Shown piece by piece: positions 23,451-31,020 of a stretch of DNA of 37,158 nt. A program made the position numbers and the translations under genes. Source of the DNA: a virus; the IMG/VR virus record IMGVR_UViG_3300024520_000228, positions 1 to 37,158 of that record; one strand, written 5' to 3'. The notes below the pieces were generated by a model. It did no database searches. It was given only the letters and a program-made list of their open reading frames with translations, and was not told the origin of the DNA. Every line of letters starts with the position of its first letter. The stretch's first letter is position 1.

Positions 23451-25113
23451 CTACACCTGCATCACTCAACGCACTAACCATCGGGGCGGTTTTATTCAGC
23501 CCCTCGGCTACTGCCCCCGCCTCGGCCATCATCTGCTGCTCCTGGGCTTGCTGGGCACGTTGCTGCCGTATCTGTGCCACCTCGTCCTCCCCGCGCTGTG
23601 CCTTGGCAGGGACGCCACGGACATCGAAGATCGTATCGACCAGCCCGTCCATATCCAGCCTGTCGAAGATCGACGGGTCAATCTCCGCTAGCGGCGCCAT
23701 GTCGTTGATAGCCAACTGTATAGCCTCCACGTCCCCGGCTTTCTGTGCGCGTGCTATCGGGTTATTGAACTCGACCTCGATAGTCCCGTCTGTCTCGTAT
23801 ATCTCTTCCGGTGGATCTGAGAACAAACCGCCTTCCATCCCTACCTGCCAGGCGATATCCACCACCTCGCCCAGAAACGAGTGCTCGAAGTTGGCATACA
23901 CCGGCCCCAGGATCCGAAACAGAAGCTCTATCTTTTTGGCGTACTCGAAGGCGGTCATCTCCGTTTTCTGCACTTCCATCAAGGCTATCAACTGGTCCAC
24001 GTAGAACGCCCGGTTGATACCCGCCCGGATGTCCGCCATCATGATCTGGCTCACCTCGGGATGCGAACCCGTCTGGAACGCCTGCACCGAGTCCGAAGGC
24101 GGCCCGCCCACCGTCCTGACCGACGTGTTTCCACCCGGCACCAGCCGCAGGCTACCGATCACGCTATCATGCCGTGTCAGCACCGGGGGCCGGATCTTGA
24201 GTGACCAGTCCTCGAACGACATCTGCATCGCCCGGTTGCCCGTTCTCGTGTCTGGGAACGCTATCTCACCCCGCCCACGCCCGTACACCTCGCCCGGCGT
24301 CTTGCGGTAACGGCTGTTGGCACTAGGAAACCGCGAGTAGCCGCCCTCCTTGACCACATGCTTCGACTCACGCTCTACCCACGCGGACGTTATCGGCATC
24401 GACTTCGCCAGGCTACCCCGGCGTTGCTCCCCCATGGGGCGCGGCTCGATGGCGTGGATCATGTCCATAAACCGGTCGCCACCCTGATTGGCTATCTGCG
24501 CCCGGACCCCATCGCTCATGTTCTCCAGCCCGAACCGAGCCGCAAACGTGCGCGCCGCCCCGCGAAACAGCCGGTAGTTCGTGTCCACCATCCCGTCCGG
24601 CCCTTCGCTAATAGCAAACCTGCCGATCCTGTCGGCATGCCAGTAGTAGCCCCGAAAGCCCCCTTTGTCCTGATTCGGTAGTGCCGGCGCCTCCTCCCCG
24701 ATTAACGAGTGAGTGCCAAACACCAGATAATCAATCATCGACTCCGACGCCTCGGCGTAATACAACGAATTGGCTAACTGTGCCATCATCCGGTCCCGCG
24801 ACTCCTCGAGCCACTCGGCCACCGCATCCTTGCGCCGCTTCCCGTTTGCGTCCGACATGTACGGGTCAAACCACATAGTCGCCGGGTTCATCGTGTTCCC
24901 GGTAATGAAATTCGCCGCCAAGTCCCCGGCATAGATCGCCGTCGAGTCGTACACCCCCGCCGTTTGCTTTTCGCCCGGTGAACGGAGAGTACGCACCCCA
25001 TAACGCGTCGGTGCCATAAACCGCGCCATCAAGTCCCATCTCTCCTCAAATTGGTATCTGTCCCTCCTAAGTGCTGCATATCGTTGAACTACATCCGTGC
25101 CTATTAATGCCAT
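23443..25113 (-). CDS. Portal protein (head-tail connector)
   Basis: A 556-aa protein of the podovirus head-tail connector family. Characteristic segments: RYAALRRDRYQFEERWDLMA, the early RYGVRTL, then ANFITGNTMNPATMWFDPY, and the central LEWLEE-like helix, EVYGRGRGEIAFPDT, plus the C-terminal FEHSFLGEVVDIAWQVGM. The last ~60 residues are Gln/Ala-rich (QIRQQRAQQAQEQQMMAEAG), the barrel-like helix. It forms the dodecameric ring through which terminase pumps DNA. Ribosome-binding site AAGAAGGGG. Confidence 0.9.
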   Translation of the reverse strand: MALIGTDVVQRYAALRRDRYQFEERWDLMARFMAPTRYGVRTLRSPGEKQTAGVYDSTAIYAGDLAANFITGNTMNPATMWFDPYMSDANGKRRKDAVAEWLEESRDRMMAQLANSLYYAEASESMIDYLVFGTHSLIGEEAPALPNQDKGGFRGYYWHADRIGRFAISEGPDGMVDTNYRLFRGAARTFAARFGLENMSDGVRAQIANQGGDRFMDMIHAIEPRPMGEQRRGSLAKSMPITSAWVERESKHVVKEGGYSRFPSANSRYRKTPGEVYGRGRGEIAFPDTRTGNRAMQMSFEDWSLKIRPPVLTRHDSVIGSLRLVPGGNTSVRTVGGPPSDSVQAFQTGSHPEVSQIMMADIRAGINRAFYVDQLIALMEVQKTEMTAFEYAKKIELLFRILGPVYANFEHSFLGEVVDIAWQVGMEGGLFSDPPEEIYETDGTIEVEFNNPIARAQKAGDVEAIQLAINDMAPLAEIDPSIFDRLDMDGLVDTIFDVRGVPAKAQRGEDEVAQIRQQRAQQAQEQQMMAEAGAVAEGLNKTAPMVSALSDAGVGG

Positions 25114-25187
25114 GAATACCCCTTCTTGCTGGCTGGAGCGTTCGTGACGCCCTGACTATCCCTGTTGCCCGTCGCAAGCATTGACAT
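25104..25187 (-). CDS. Possible 27-aa leader peptide before portal
   Basis: A minute frame (MSMLATGNRDSQ start) beginning directly after the stop of the 24-aa TM peptide and overlapping the first ten bases of the portal gene. It has a GGGGGA about 12 bases upstream. It may be chance; if translated, it would couple ribosomes into the portal start. Confidence 0.25.
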   Translation of the reverse strand: MSMLATGNRDSQGVTNAPASKKGYSWH

Positions 25188-25262
25188 TCACATTCCCCCA
25201 TACATCAGGACCACCCCTATCGTGATCAACGCCAGCCCCATCGCGACCGCCATAACCCCCAT
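25188..25262 (-). CDS. 24-aa single-TM micro-protein
   Basis: MGVMAVAMGLALITI start; nearly every residue is hydrophobic (one TM helix) and it begins two bases after the stop of the upstream gene, with GAGG at the right distance. Extremely hydrophobic micro-proteins in phage morphogenesis clusters are often missed. It could be a pore-forming or lysis peptide. Confidence is limited by size. Confidence 0.4.
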   Translation of the reverse strand: MGVMAVAMGLALITIGVVLMYGGM

Positions 25263-25264
25263 CC

Positions 25265-25606
25265 TCAGTGAACCCGCTGGATAATCCCGCCGTCACGCTC
25301 TTCCTCGCTCAAGAAGATAGCGTCCTGCGGTGAGTCTACCCATACCGTGCCCAACATCGACGAGGGCGAGAAATGCCCCGGCTCCGCCTGGAACGTCCAG
25401 TCTCCCGTCGCCTTGGCGCGCTCCATCTCGATATGATAGCCCGCACCATCATACGTCAGGTATTCCTCGGACGTTGCCTCGTCCCAGCCATGAGAAATAG
25501 CATGGACCGGCACCCCGTGACGCCGCATCAAACGATCAATACAGCTATGCACTATCATCTGATGCGCCCGGATACACGCTCGCATCCTCTGTTCAGCTGC
25601 CTGCAT
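25265..25606 (-). CDS. Hypothetical 113-aa protein
   Basis: The start overlaps the previous stop (TAATG). The first 40 residues are helical with His and Cys (MRACIRAHQMIVHSCIDRLM); the rest is mixed alpha/beta with several Trp (GDWTFQAEPGHF; LGTVWVDSP). No family recognised. It sits in the packaging block between terminase and portal. Confidence 0.6.
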   Translation of the reverse strand: MQAAEQRMRACIRAHQMIVHSCIDRLMRRHGVPVHAISHGWDEATSEEYLTYDGAGYHIEMERAKATGDWTFQAEPGHFSPSSMLGTVWVDSPQDAIFLSEEERDGGIIQRVH

Positions 25607-25770
25607 TACTCCCCCATCTTCGTCTTAGGCCCGGCTGTCCCCCTCGACATGCGATTCAAGATAGTGTCATGATATCCCGTCGCCCGTAGCCGCCGCCGCT
25701 TGGCCGACGCCTTGGCCTTCTCGCTTGCCTTCATGCCGGACGGTGCCGGCGACCCGCTGGATTTGCCCAT
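25606..25770 (-). CDS. Small basic protein in packaging block
   Basis: A 54-aa highly basic protein (MKASEKAKASAKRRRLRATG), with Ser/Lys/Arg dominating and no hydrophobic core, suggesting nucleic-acid or capsid-interior binding. It begins directly after the TAA of the upstream gene and its TAA overlaps the next ATG (TAATG), so it is firmly tied into the operon. Confidence 0.55.
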   Translation of the reverse strand: MGKSSGSPAPSGMKASEKAKASAKRRRLRATGYHDTILNRMSRGTAGPKTKMGE

Positions 25771-26001
25771 TTAAGCCGCCTCCTTGCCGCTCGAGGGCTT
25801 CTTTGACTGCTTCCCCTCGTATAGGGCTGCAAATGCCATTTCAAGAGCGTCCACGCGCCCTATCAGTTGCCCCAGTATATCGTCCAGCAATACGCCCACC
25901 CCGGCTAAATCCCCGGTCGGTCGCTTGCGCTTGAGCAACACCAGCTTATCCCTGAGCTCATCCGCCTTGCTCTGCCCTTCGGTACTCATCTCTATGCTCA
26001 T
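25771..26001 (-). CDS. Hypothetical 76-aa helical protein
   Basis: A charged N-terminal helix (KADELRDKLVLLKRKRPTGD) followed by a hydrophobic helix (LLDDILGQLIGRVDALEMAF) and a basic tail. It follows the large terminase gene by four bases. Possible role in packaging or assembly from position only; no family recognised. Confidence 0.55.
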   Translation of the reverse strand: MSIEMSTEGQSKADELRDKLVLLKRKRPTGDLAGVGVLLDDILGQLIGRVDALEMAFAALYEGKQSKKPSSGKEAA

Positions 26002-26005
26002 GTCG

Positions 26006-27439
26006 TTACTCCCATATCGTGTATTCCGCCGGCTTGTACGGGCTATCCTCTATCATGTCCCCCATCGGGTCAAACGCCATCTCCACCTTGAGCGGCGCGG
26101 TCGACTTGGCCGCCCCCGGTCGCATTCCCGCCAGCATGTAGATCAGCGCATCCCCGAAATCCTCCCACGGGTGGTTCGGCTTCTTGGGCTTGTCCTTGCT
26201 CACGTTCCCCAGCCGGTCCTCCGGGTAATGCCACTGCCCCTTCAAAGCCTCAATCAGGTCGGCGTTCCCCTCCCCGTCCGCCGCTATCACAATGCCATTT
26301 ATTCGCCCCAGGTTGCTTATGAGCAACTCTTCGCGTCCCACCCAAGGCACCGGCCCCGGCTCCATCGCACCACCTAGTGTCTGGTAGATTATCTCCACCG
26401 GGTTAGTATCAATGTCCGCCTGCTCTGCCGTGTTGAGTGCCGGGTCGTAGCAATGACGCAGCATCTGCCAGTCGTTAAACACCCATTTGGCGTGATTGAC
26501 CAGCCACTGACGCACCTTGCCCTCGGCTAGCTGCTTCGTCCCCGCCCGTTGCTCCGACAATGCCGCGAGAACCTGCATCCGCCCGCGCCATTCCTGCCCG
26601 ATGATACATACCGGCGTATGCCCGCCGTCCCATCCCAGGTGCAACGGCTCGTGTGGATGCGCCGCCATCTCACCCGGCTCGACGTGGATGTCAGGTCGGA
26701 AGTTATGCGCCACCGGCGGTCCCATGTAGACCGATGCCGGCTCACCCGTCAATAATCGCTGTTGCAGGTCCGGGCGCCCCGCTGTCGCATCTATCCAGCG
26801 TTGCCGGTCTTCCTCCGATGCCAACTCGCCCGGTGGTACGCGGAACGCCATCGAGCCCGCGACTGGATCCAGGTCTTGACGCCTGTCACCGAAAAACCGT
26901 TTCCACGTCCAGTGGCTTGCCGCCGGGTAGTTTAACGTCATGATTGCGGGGTTATAATACGATGGGATGCGGAGGGAGGTGATAGCCGTGAGCCAGGATA
27001 CTTCGTTGACACCGGACGAGGCGTAACCCGCCGGCGCTGGCTCCTCGAACCATACCCCGCAGGACTCACGCCGTACCCGGTTCATGGCCGACTGATCCTC
27101 GATACCGAATAGCGACATGTGGACCGCCTCCACGCCGCCGATAGTGGCGACCGCCAGGTGATCCTGCTCCCGCTGCGTCCATATTCCTTGCCATAGCGGG
27201 TTATTCATGGACGGGACCGTCTTCTCTTTGTGGGACTGGTGGGTATCGGTGACTCCCATCCATTGCACCGGCAACGGATAGCCCTTCTCCTGGTGCTGCT
27301 TGGCATGGCAGATCGTAGCCAACAGGGCACCTATCGTCTTGCCATCGCCCCGAGTGCCGAAACACGCCATCTCCGGCGCGGTGCCGTTAATGACCGCCTT
27401 CACAAAGCGCGAGACCATCGGCTGGAGTTCAATCTCCAT
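26006..27439 (-). CDS. Terminase large subunit
   Basis: A 477-aa packaging motor. Walker A GTRGDGKT (28-35), Walker B GVWFEE (128-133), and an RNase H-like nuclease domain with Asp271 (LGWDGGHTPVCIIG), a YDPAL motif (Asp332) and HPWEDFGDALIYML (Asp430). It would cut and translocate phage DNA through the portal. It overlaps the small subunit by 11 bases. Which packaging strategy it uses (terminal repeats, headful or cos) cannot be decided from the sequence; the probable circular permutation of the window is compatible with headful packaging or just with assembly of a repeated end. Confidence 0.9.
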   Translation of the reverse strand: MEIELQPMVSRFVKAVINGTAPEMACFGTRGDGKTIGALLATICHAKQHQEKGYPLPVQWMGVTDTHQSHKEKTVPSMNNPLWQGIWTQREQDHLAVATIGGVEAVHMSLFGIEDQSAMNRVRRESCGVWFEEPAPAGYASSGVNEVSWLTAITSLRIPSYYNPAIMTLNYPAASHWTWKRFFGDRRQDLDPVAGSMAFRVPPGELASEEDRQRWIDATAGRPDLQQRLLTGEPASVYMGPPVAHNFRPDIHVEPGEMAAHPHEPLHLGWDGGHTPVCIIGQEWRGRMQVLAALSEQRAGTKQLAEGKVRQWLVNHAKWVFNDWQMLRHCYDPALNTAEQADIDTNPVEIIYQTLGGAMEPGPVPWVGREELLISNLGRINGIVIAADGEGNADLIEALKGQWHYPEDRLGNVSKDKPKKPNHPWEDFGDALIYMLAGMRPGAAKSTAPLKVEMAFDPMGDMIEDSPYKPAEYTIWE

Positions 27440-27857
27440 GCTTCCCCTTGCCGTTCTCCACTATCTCAGGCCAATCCGTTGGCGTCTCTGGCTCCATGTT
27501 GATCTCTATCGGGTCTGTGCCATCCTTGAACGTTATCGCCAGACTGCTAGGTAGTGAGTCGTCTGTGATCTCCAGCTTCTGTGAGGGCTGGCCCCAGCAA
27601 TAGGCCATTACCGTCTTAGCTGCTGACAACGCATCACTCACAGACGGCAGACACGGGAGTTTCCTGTTCTTCCCGTCCTCACCCATAACCCACCTGGGCT
27701 CACAGACGCGGTTCTCCAAGATCGCAACGCACAGGGCGAACGCCTTCCTGCCGTACTTATCGCGCACCTTTCGCGGTAGTCCCTTCGGCCTTCCCGAAGG
27801 ATTGCCCGACATCCCCGGCTTCCATAACCATGGCTTATCTCGTGTCGATGCTTCCAT
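27429..27857 (-). CDS. Terminase small subunit-like protein (DUF5681 type)
   Basis: A 142-aa protein whose N-terminus carries the WKPGMSGNPSGRPKG pattern (about residues 12-26), characteristic of DUF5681 proteins next to large terminases. It is followed by a helical DNA-binding-like part and an acidic C-terminus (EINMEPETPTDWPEIVENGK). It would recognise the packaging site and recruit the large subunit, whose start lies inside its 3' end. Confidence 0.75.
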   Translation of the reverse strand: MEASTRDKPWLWKPGMSGNPSGRPKGLPRKVRDKYGRKAFALCVAILENRVCEPRWVMGEDGKNRKLPCLPSVSDALSAAKTVMAYCWGQPSQKLEITDDSLPSSLAITFKDGTDPIEINMEPETPTDWPEIVENGKGKHGD

Positions 27858-27887
27858 GTGCTATATCCTACTGATACCTGACCTGAC

Positions 27888-29633
27888 CTACGTCGCTTCC
27901 CCAGCGACAAACAAACTCATGGCTATCACGTCGATAACGTTGGCGATAGTGCTCTTGATAAACACGCTGATCTGATCGCCCGGCACCAACGACGTCGCTT
28001 TGGGAATGGTAACCACCAGGTTCTGCACCAGGTCCGCCGTTGGATTGGCACTAGATCCCGAGACAGCCTTGATCAACTCGATGCTTGTACCCTCCACGCC
28101 GTTAAGCCCAAACCCTACCGATACATCCTGAGACTTTGCGGGGATCCGGATTGATGCATTGATCACCAGGGCATTTTGGAGCACCGAACCCGGCGTATCC
28201 AGCGTCAGCCTGCCCGCCGCATAGCTCGTGCCAGAGAGTTGGGTAGTCACCGCCACCCCTGGAACATACTCCTCCCACACGTTAGGCGCGGCTACCGTAT
28301 GTGTATCAGCCGCGTTGATGGCATAGGCTCCGTTAAACTCCACTCCCGCGCCGGTGTTCCCGCCACCGCCCGCGGACGATGCCAACAGGTCCCAGTCTGG
28401 GCTGACGGTAAAACCGTTGCCCCGGAGGTCCACGCCGTACGCGTCATCGTCGAGCGGGATCGTGGCCAGGTTGTCAGTCACAAACCCCTTGACATCGACA
28501 TCCGGCGTTACAGCACCGATCCAGTGATTGGCGATGTTGTTGTATATCGTATCCGCTCCACCAGCAGCAAAACCACTGATAGTGACGCCCGTGCCTGACC
28601 GGATTGCACTGCCCTGAGAGGTGACCGTGACCGGGAACGTGTAATATGTGCCGTTGTCTACCGGAGTGCCGGCTATCCTATAATTCTCGAACCTGGCCGG
28701 CGTCGCCGTCTCCACCAAATCCAGCCTGTCGCCGTCTGCTAGGGTAGCTAGATCCGCCGATGCGTCTGCCACGTTTGAATCTGTCTTGGAAATGTAGAGG
28801 TTGAGTTGGGCCGCGTCCCGCTCGTAGTTGCCGCTGCCTGGATCTACATCGATACCGATGCCCTGAAAGGCCCACGGGCGCGTGAAGCTGGTCTCGCCCA
28901 CGGTTTTCTCGGCTATCAGGGTTATTCTAAGCTTCGCCCCTACAGCATACAGCGCTGGCGGCAGGTTGATGCCAAACCACCCTACAGTGCCCACCGGGAC
29001 TTCTGCCGAGCCCAACAGTATGGGGAACGCCGGGTCGGTAATGTCCTGAGCGGCCAAGACGTACGCGATATCGGTAGTTTCAGGTCGCCAGCACCGGACG
29101 CCGTCGATAAATATCAGCCCGGTTATAGTGTACTCGTGCCCACTATAGACCGCGCCCGCCTGATTGGGGGTTATCCATAACGGCACGTCTGGGAGCGTCC
29201 AGCCAGGAGCGCCATCCGCTACTGGGGCCGGCTTGTCCGTGGTGGTCTTGTTGGCCACCATCGTATAGCCGCCGTCGATCACCATGTCGCCCACGTTGTA
29301 GGTGCCAGATGCCCAGATGTCTCGCCAGTCCACAGGTACCGCGAAAGGCACCCCGAGGCGATGGGCATAATCCGCTGAATACGTGCCGTCATTCGCCAGT
29401 ACGCTAGAGCCATCCCCAGTATCCTGATACATGGTGCCCGTGGAGACTATCGACACCCCGTCGGGACCGTACAGGATGAACTCGCCCGGAGTGGCCGGCT
29501 CCCCGACCAAGGCCCCGTCATTCGCGTTGGCATCGAGCCCCGGTACCGTCATGCGCTTGCCCGTAGTGGCGCGCACCTTGCCAGAAAGGAAGTCGACACG
29601 CTTGACACGCTCTTTCTGGCGGATGTTTCTCAT
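27888..29633 (-). CDS. Virion-surface-like protein (putative appendage)
   Basis: A 581-aa protein that looks structural. It is Thr/Val/Gly-rich, nearly without Cys, with beta-repeat character. The first part has VGDMVIDGGYTMVANKTTTD, a motif seen in phage fibre/appendage proteins with small carbohydrate-binding-like modules; the middle has NYRIAGTPVDNGTYYTFPVT; the C-terminal ~130 residues look like a beta-sandwich. It precedes the terminase genes, an unusual place for a fibre, and holds the second copy of a 24-base sequence (28077-28100) also in tail tubular B. A head fibre, spike or second receptor-binding protein are the options. Confidence 0.55.
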   Translation of the reverse strand: MRNIRQKERVKRVDFLSGKVRATTGKRMTVPGLDANANDGALVGEPATPGEFILYGPDGVSIVSTGTMYQDTGDGSSVLANDGTYSADYAHRLGVPFAVPVDWRDIWASGTYNVGDMVIDGGYTMVANKTTTDKPAPVADGAPGWTLPDVPLWITPNQAGAVYSGHEYTITGLIFIDGVRCWRPETTDIAYVLAAQDITDPAFPILLGSAEVPVGTVGWFGINLPPALYAVGAKLRITLIAEKTVGETSFTRPWAFQGIGIDVDPGSGNYERDAAQLNLYISKTDSNVADASADLATLADGDRLDLVETATPARFENYRIAGTPVDNGTYYTFPVTVTSQGSAIRSGTGVTISGFAAGGADTIYNNIANHWIGAVTPDVDVKGFVTDNLATIPLDDDAYGVDLRGNGFTVSPDWDLLASSAGGGGNTGAGVEFNGAYAINAADTHTVAAPNVWEEYVPGVAVTTQLSGTSYAAGRLTLDTPGSVLQNALVINASIRIPAKSQDVSVGFGLNGVEGTSIELIKAVSGSSANPTADLVQNLVVTIPKATSLVPGDQISVFIKSTIANVIDVIAMSLFVAGEAT

Positions 29634-29641
29634 TACCTAAC

Positions 29642-29671
29642 CATTTACGCTGGTTGCGGGACTGTCGTCAA
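29642..29671 (-). promoter_or_regulatory. Possible promoter for the virion block
   Basis: On the minus strand TTGACG (29671-29666) is separated by 18 bases from TAAATG (29647-29642), just upstream of the 581-aa gene. The -35 is good and the -10 weak. It is in the only gap between the DNA-metabolism genes and the virion genes, which is where a late promoter would be expected. Confidence 0.3.
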
Positions 29672-29680
29672 GCTAAAACC

Positions 29681-29998
29681 TTATCCCCATAGCCGCTCCT
29701 TCGGGCTCCCCGCCTGCAACGCCAAACACCCGTATATCTCCTCGGCACTGGTCGCTATCATGTACGCCCCAGTCCACGAGTCGCAGAATGCCTGCTCGTC
29801 CGGCGTCAGCTTGCGCGCCGACGGTGGCCGGTCCGGGTCCTTGAGCTCTACCAGGATAGTCACCCCACGCCAGCCTACTACCAGATCCGGGAACCCGCCC
29901 CCGACCATGTGCGTCGGAAATACCGATACGCCCGGTATCTGGCGCAGCTCGCGCACTACCTGGGATTGATTTGTGTCCACCTTTGCCGCCCTTCTCAC
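29681..29998 (-). CDS. VRR-NUC domain nuclease
   Basis: A 105-aa single-domain VRR-NUC protein, a PD-(D/E)XK-fold nuclease. The pattern GGGFPDLVVGW (Pro37-Asp38) followed by ILVELKD (Glu51, Lys53) and LTPDEQAFCDSW is diagnostic. Phage VRR-NUC proteins act on structured DNA such as Holliday junctions or flaps. The GTG start is part of a four-base overlap (GTGA) with the upstream gene. Confidence 0.85.
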   Translation of the reverse strand: MRRAAKVDTNQSQVVRELRQIPGVSVFPTHMVGGGFPDLVVGWRGVTILVELKDPDRPPSARKLTPDEQAFCDSWTGAYMIATSAEEIYGCLALQAGSPKERLWG

Positions 29999-30342
29999 CG
30001 CCGCCTCCAGACCTTGAGTTCCCGACTGTGATTCGTTACCCGAGCCGACTTTCTCCGCTCCCCCGTGAAATACCAGCCGCCCCCCTTGAACATACTCCCC
30101 GCTGCTGGCCCCGGGTTCGCCATATAGCCACGTTTCGCCAGCTCCAGGCCTATGTCGTCGCTGGTGAGCCCCTCCGGGTAATCTGGGGCAATTTCGAGCG
30201 CTATGCGACGCGCCACGTCCAGCGAGTAGGGCCGGTTGTCCTTCGCGAGCTTCATGCCCTTCTCTTTCTGGTAGTTGGCCTCCGCCGCATCGAACATGTC
30301 AGGCTGATAGGGTTTCCCTTGACTCTTCTGTGCTTTTGCCAT
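29995..30342 (-). CDS. Small winged-helix-like protein with clamp-binding motif
   Basis: A 115-aa protein of a type common in phage DNA-metabolism modules. C-terminal part GLTSDDIGLELAKRGY, then PAAGSMFKGGGWYFTGERRK and HSRELKVWRR, a pattern I recognise from uncharacterised phage proteins. Near the N-terminus QPDMF (13-17) fits the bacterial beta-clamp-binding consensus QL(S/D)LF. GGAAGGAAGGG serves as RBS. It overlaps the VRR-NUC start and so probably works with it in replication or repair. Confidence 0.6.
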   Translation of the reverse strand: MAKAQKSQGKPYQPDMFDAAEANYQKEKGMKLAKDNRPYSLDVARRIALEIAPDYPEGLTSDDIGLELAKRGYMANPGPAAGSMFKGGGWYFTGERRKSARVTNHSRELKVWRRR

Positions 30343-30420
30343 ATCGTAGCCCTTCCTTCCGGTGTCGTCGTTGTGCAGTCAGCGCCCGTCAGGTTGTTAG
30401 CTTGGCAGGCGTTGCTGTGT

Positions 30421-31020
30421 CTACTCGCAGATCGCCTGCCTTGCCAATTCCTTCTGATCGTCCTCTAGTTTGCTGTAGGCGTTAAACACCTTCTGCCAGG
30501 GCTGGAGGCGCTTGTCCTTTACAATCCCCGCTTCCCTGGCTGCCGCCTGCATGGAGGGGTAGTCCTCCAGCTTCTCGAAGACCTCCGGTGCATCCCGCAT
30601 GATTCGAGCAGCCAGATAGTTGAGATCATCCCCCTGTAAAACCATTATATTTTCTATTTTATTATGGTTTTTTTCCTTACTTGGCCTTCCTTGTGATCGC
30701 CTCTCCGGTGCCTTCGCCTTCGCTTCCGCCAGCGAGAGTTGCTCACCTTCTGGCCTATCGGCGAATCTCTCTTCCGCCTCAATCAGCCATTGTACTTTAT
30801 CGGGATTGACTCCCATCCCGTCCCAACAACACGCCTCCCAGGATACAAAGCCAGCCTTGCTCCATCCTTGGTCTACCTGCAACATATGACACGCCTTCAC
30901 GAATGGGCGGATATCCCGGTCTAGGAACTCATGGGAGCGCATCGCATGAACAACGATCTGTTGCCACCACTGCGGCGTCCCCTCCCTCAATGCTGCCGGT
31001 TCTACGATAGTGGTAGCCAT
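30421..31020 (-). CDS. Conserved phage protein (GRPSKEK...YLAARIMRD type)
   Basis: A 199-aa protein. The C-terminal half QGRPSKEKNHNKI, then DDLNYLAARIMRDAPEVFEK and QAAAREAGIV matches a family found in phages and cyanobacterial genomes whose function is unknown. The N-terminal half is helical with several Trp and Cys (WEACCWDGMG). It overlaps the helicase gene end by 19 bases. An AT-rich patch at about 30640-30672 codes for the NHNKIENI segment. Confidence 0.6.
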   Translation of the reverse strand: MATTIVEPAALREGTPQWWQQIVVHAMRSHEFLDRDIRPFVKACHMLQVDQGWSKAGFVSWEACCWDGMGVNPDKVQWLIEAEERFADRPEGEQLSLAEAKAKAPERRSQGRPSKEKNHNKIENIMVLQGDDLNYLAARIMRDAPEVFEKLEDYPSMQAAAREAGIVKDKRLQPWQKVFNAYSKLEDDQKELARQAICE

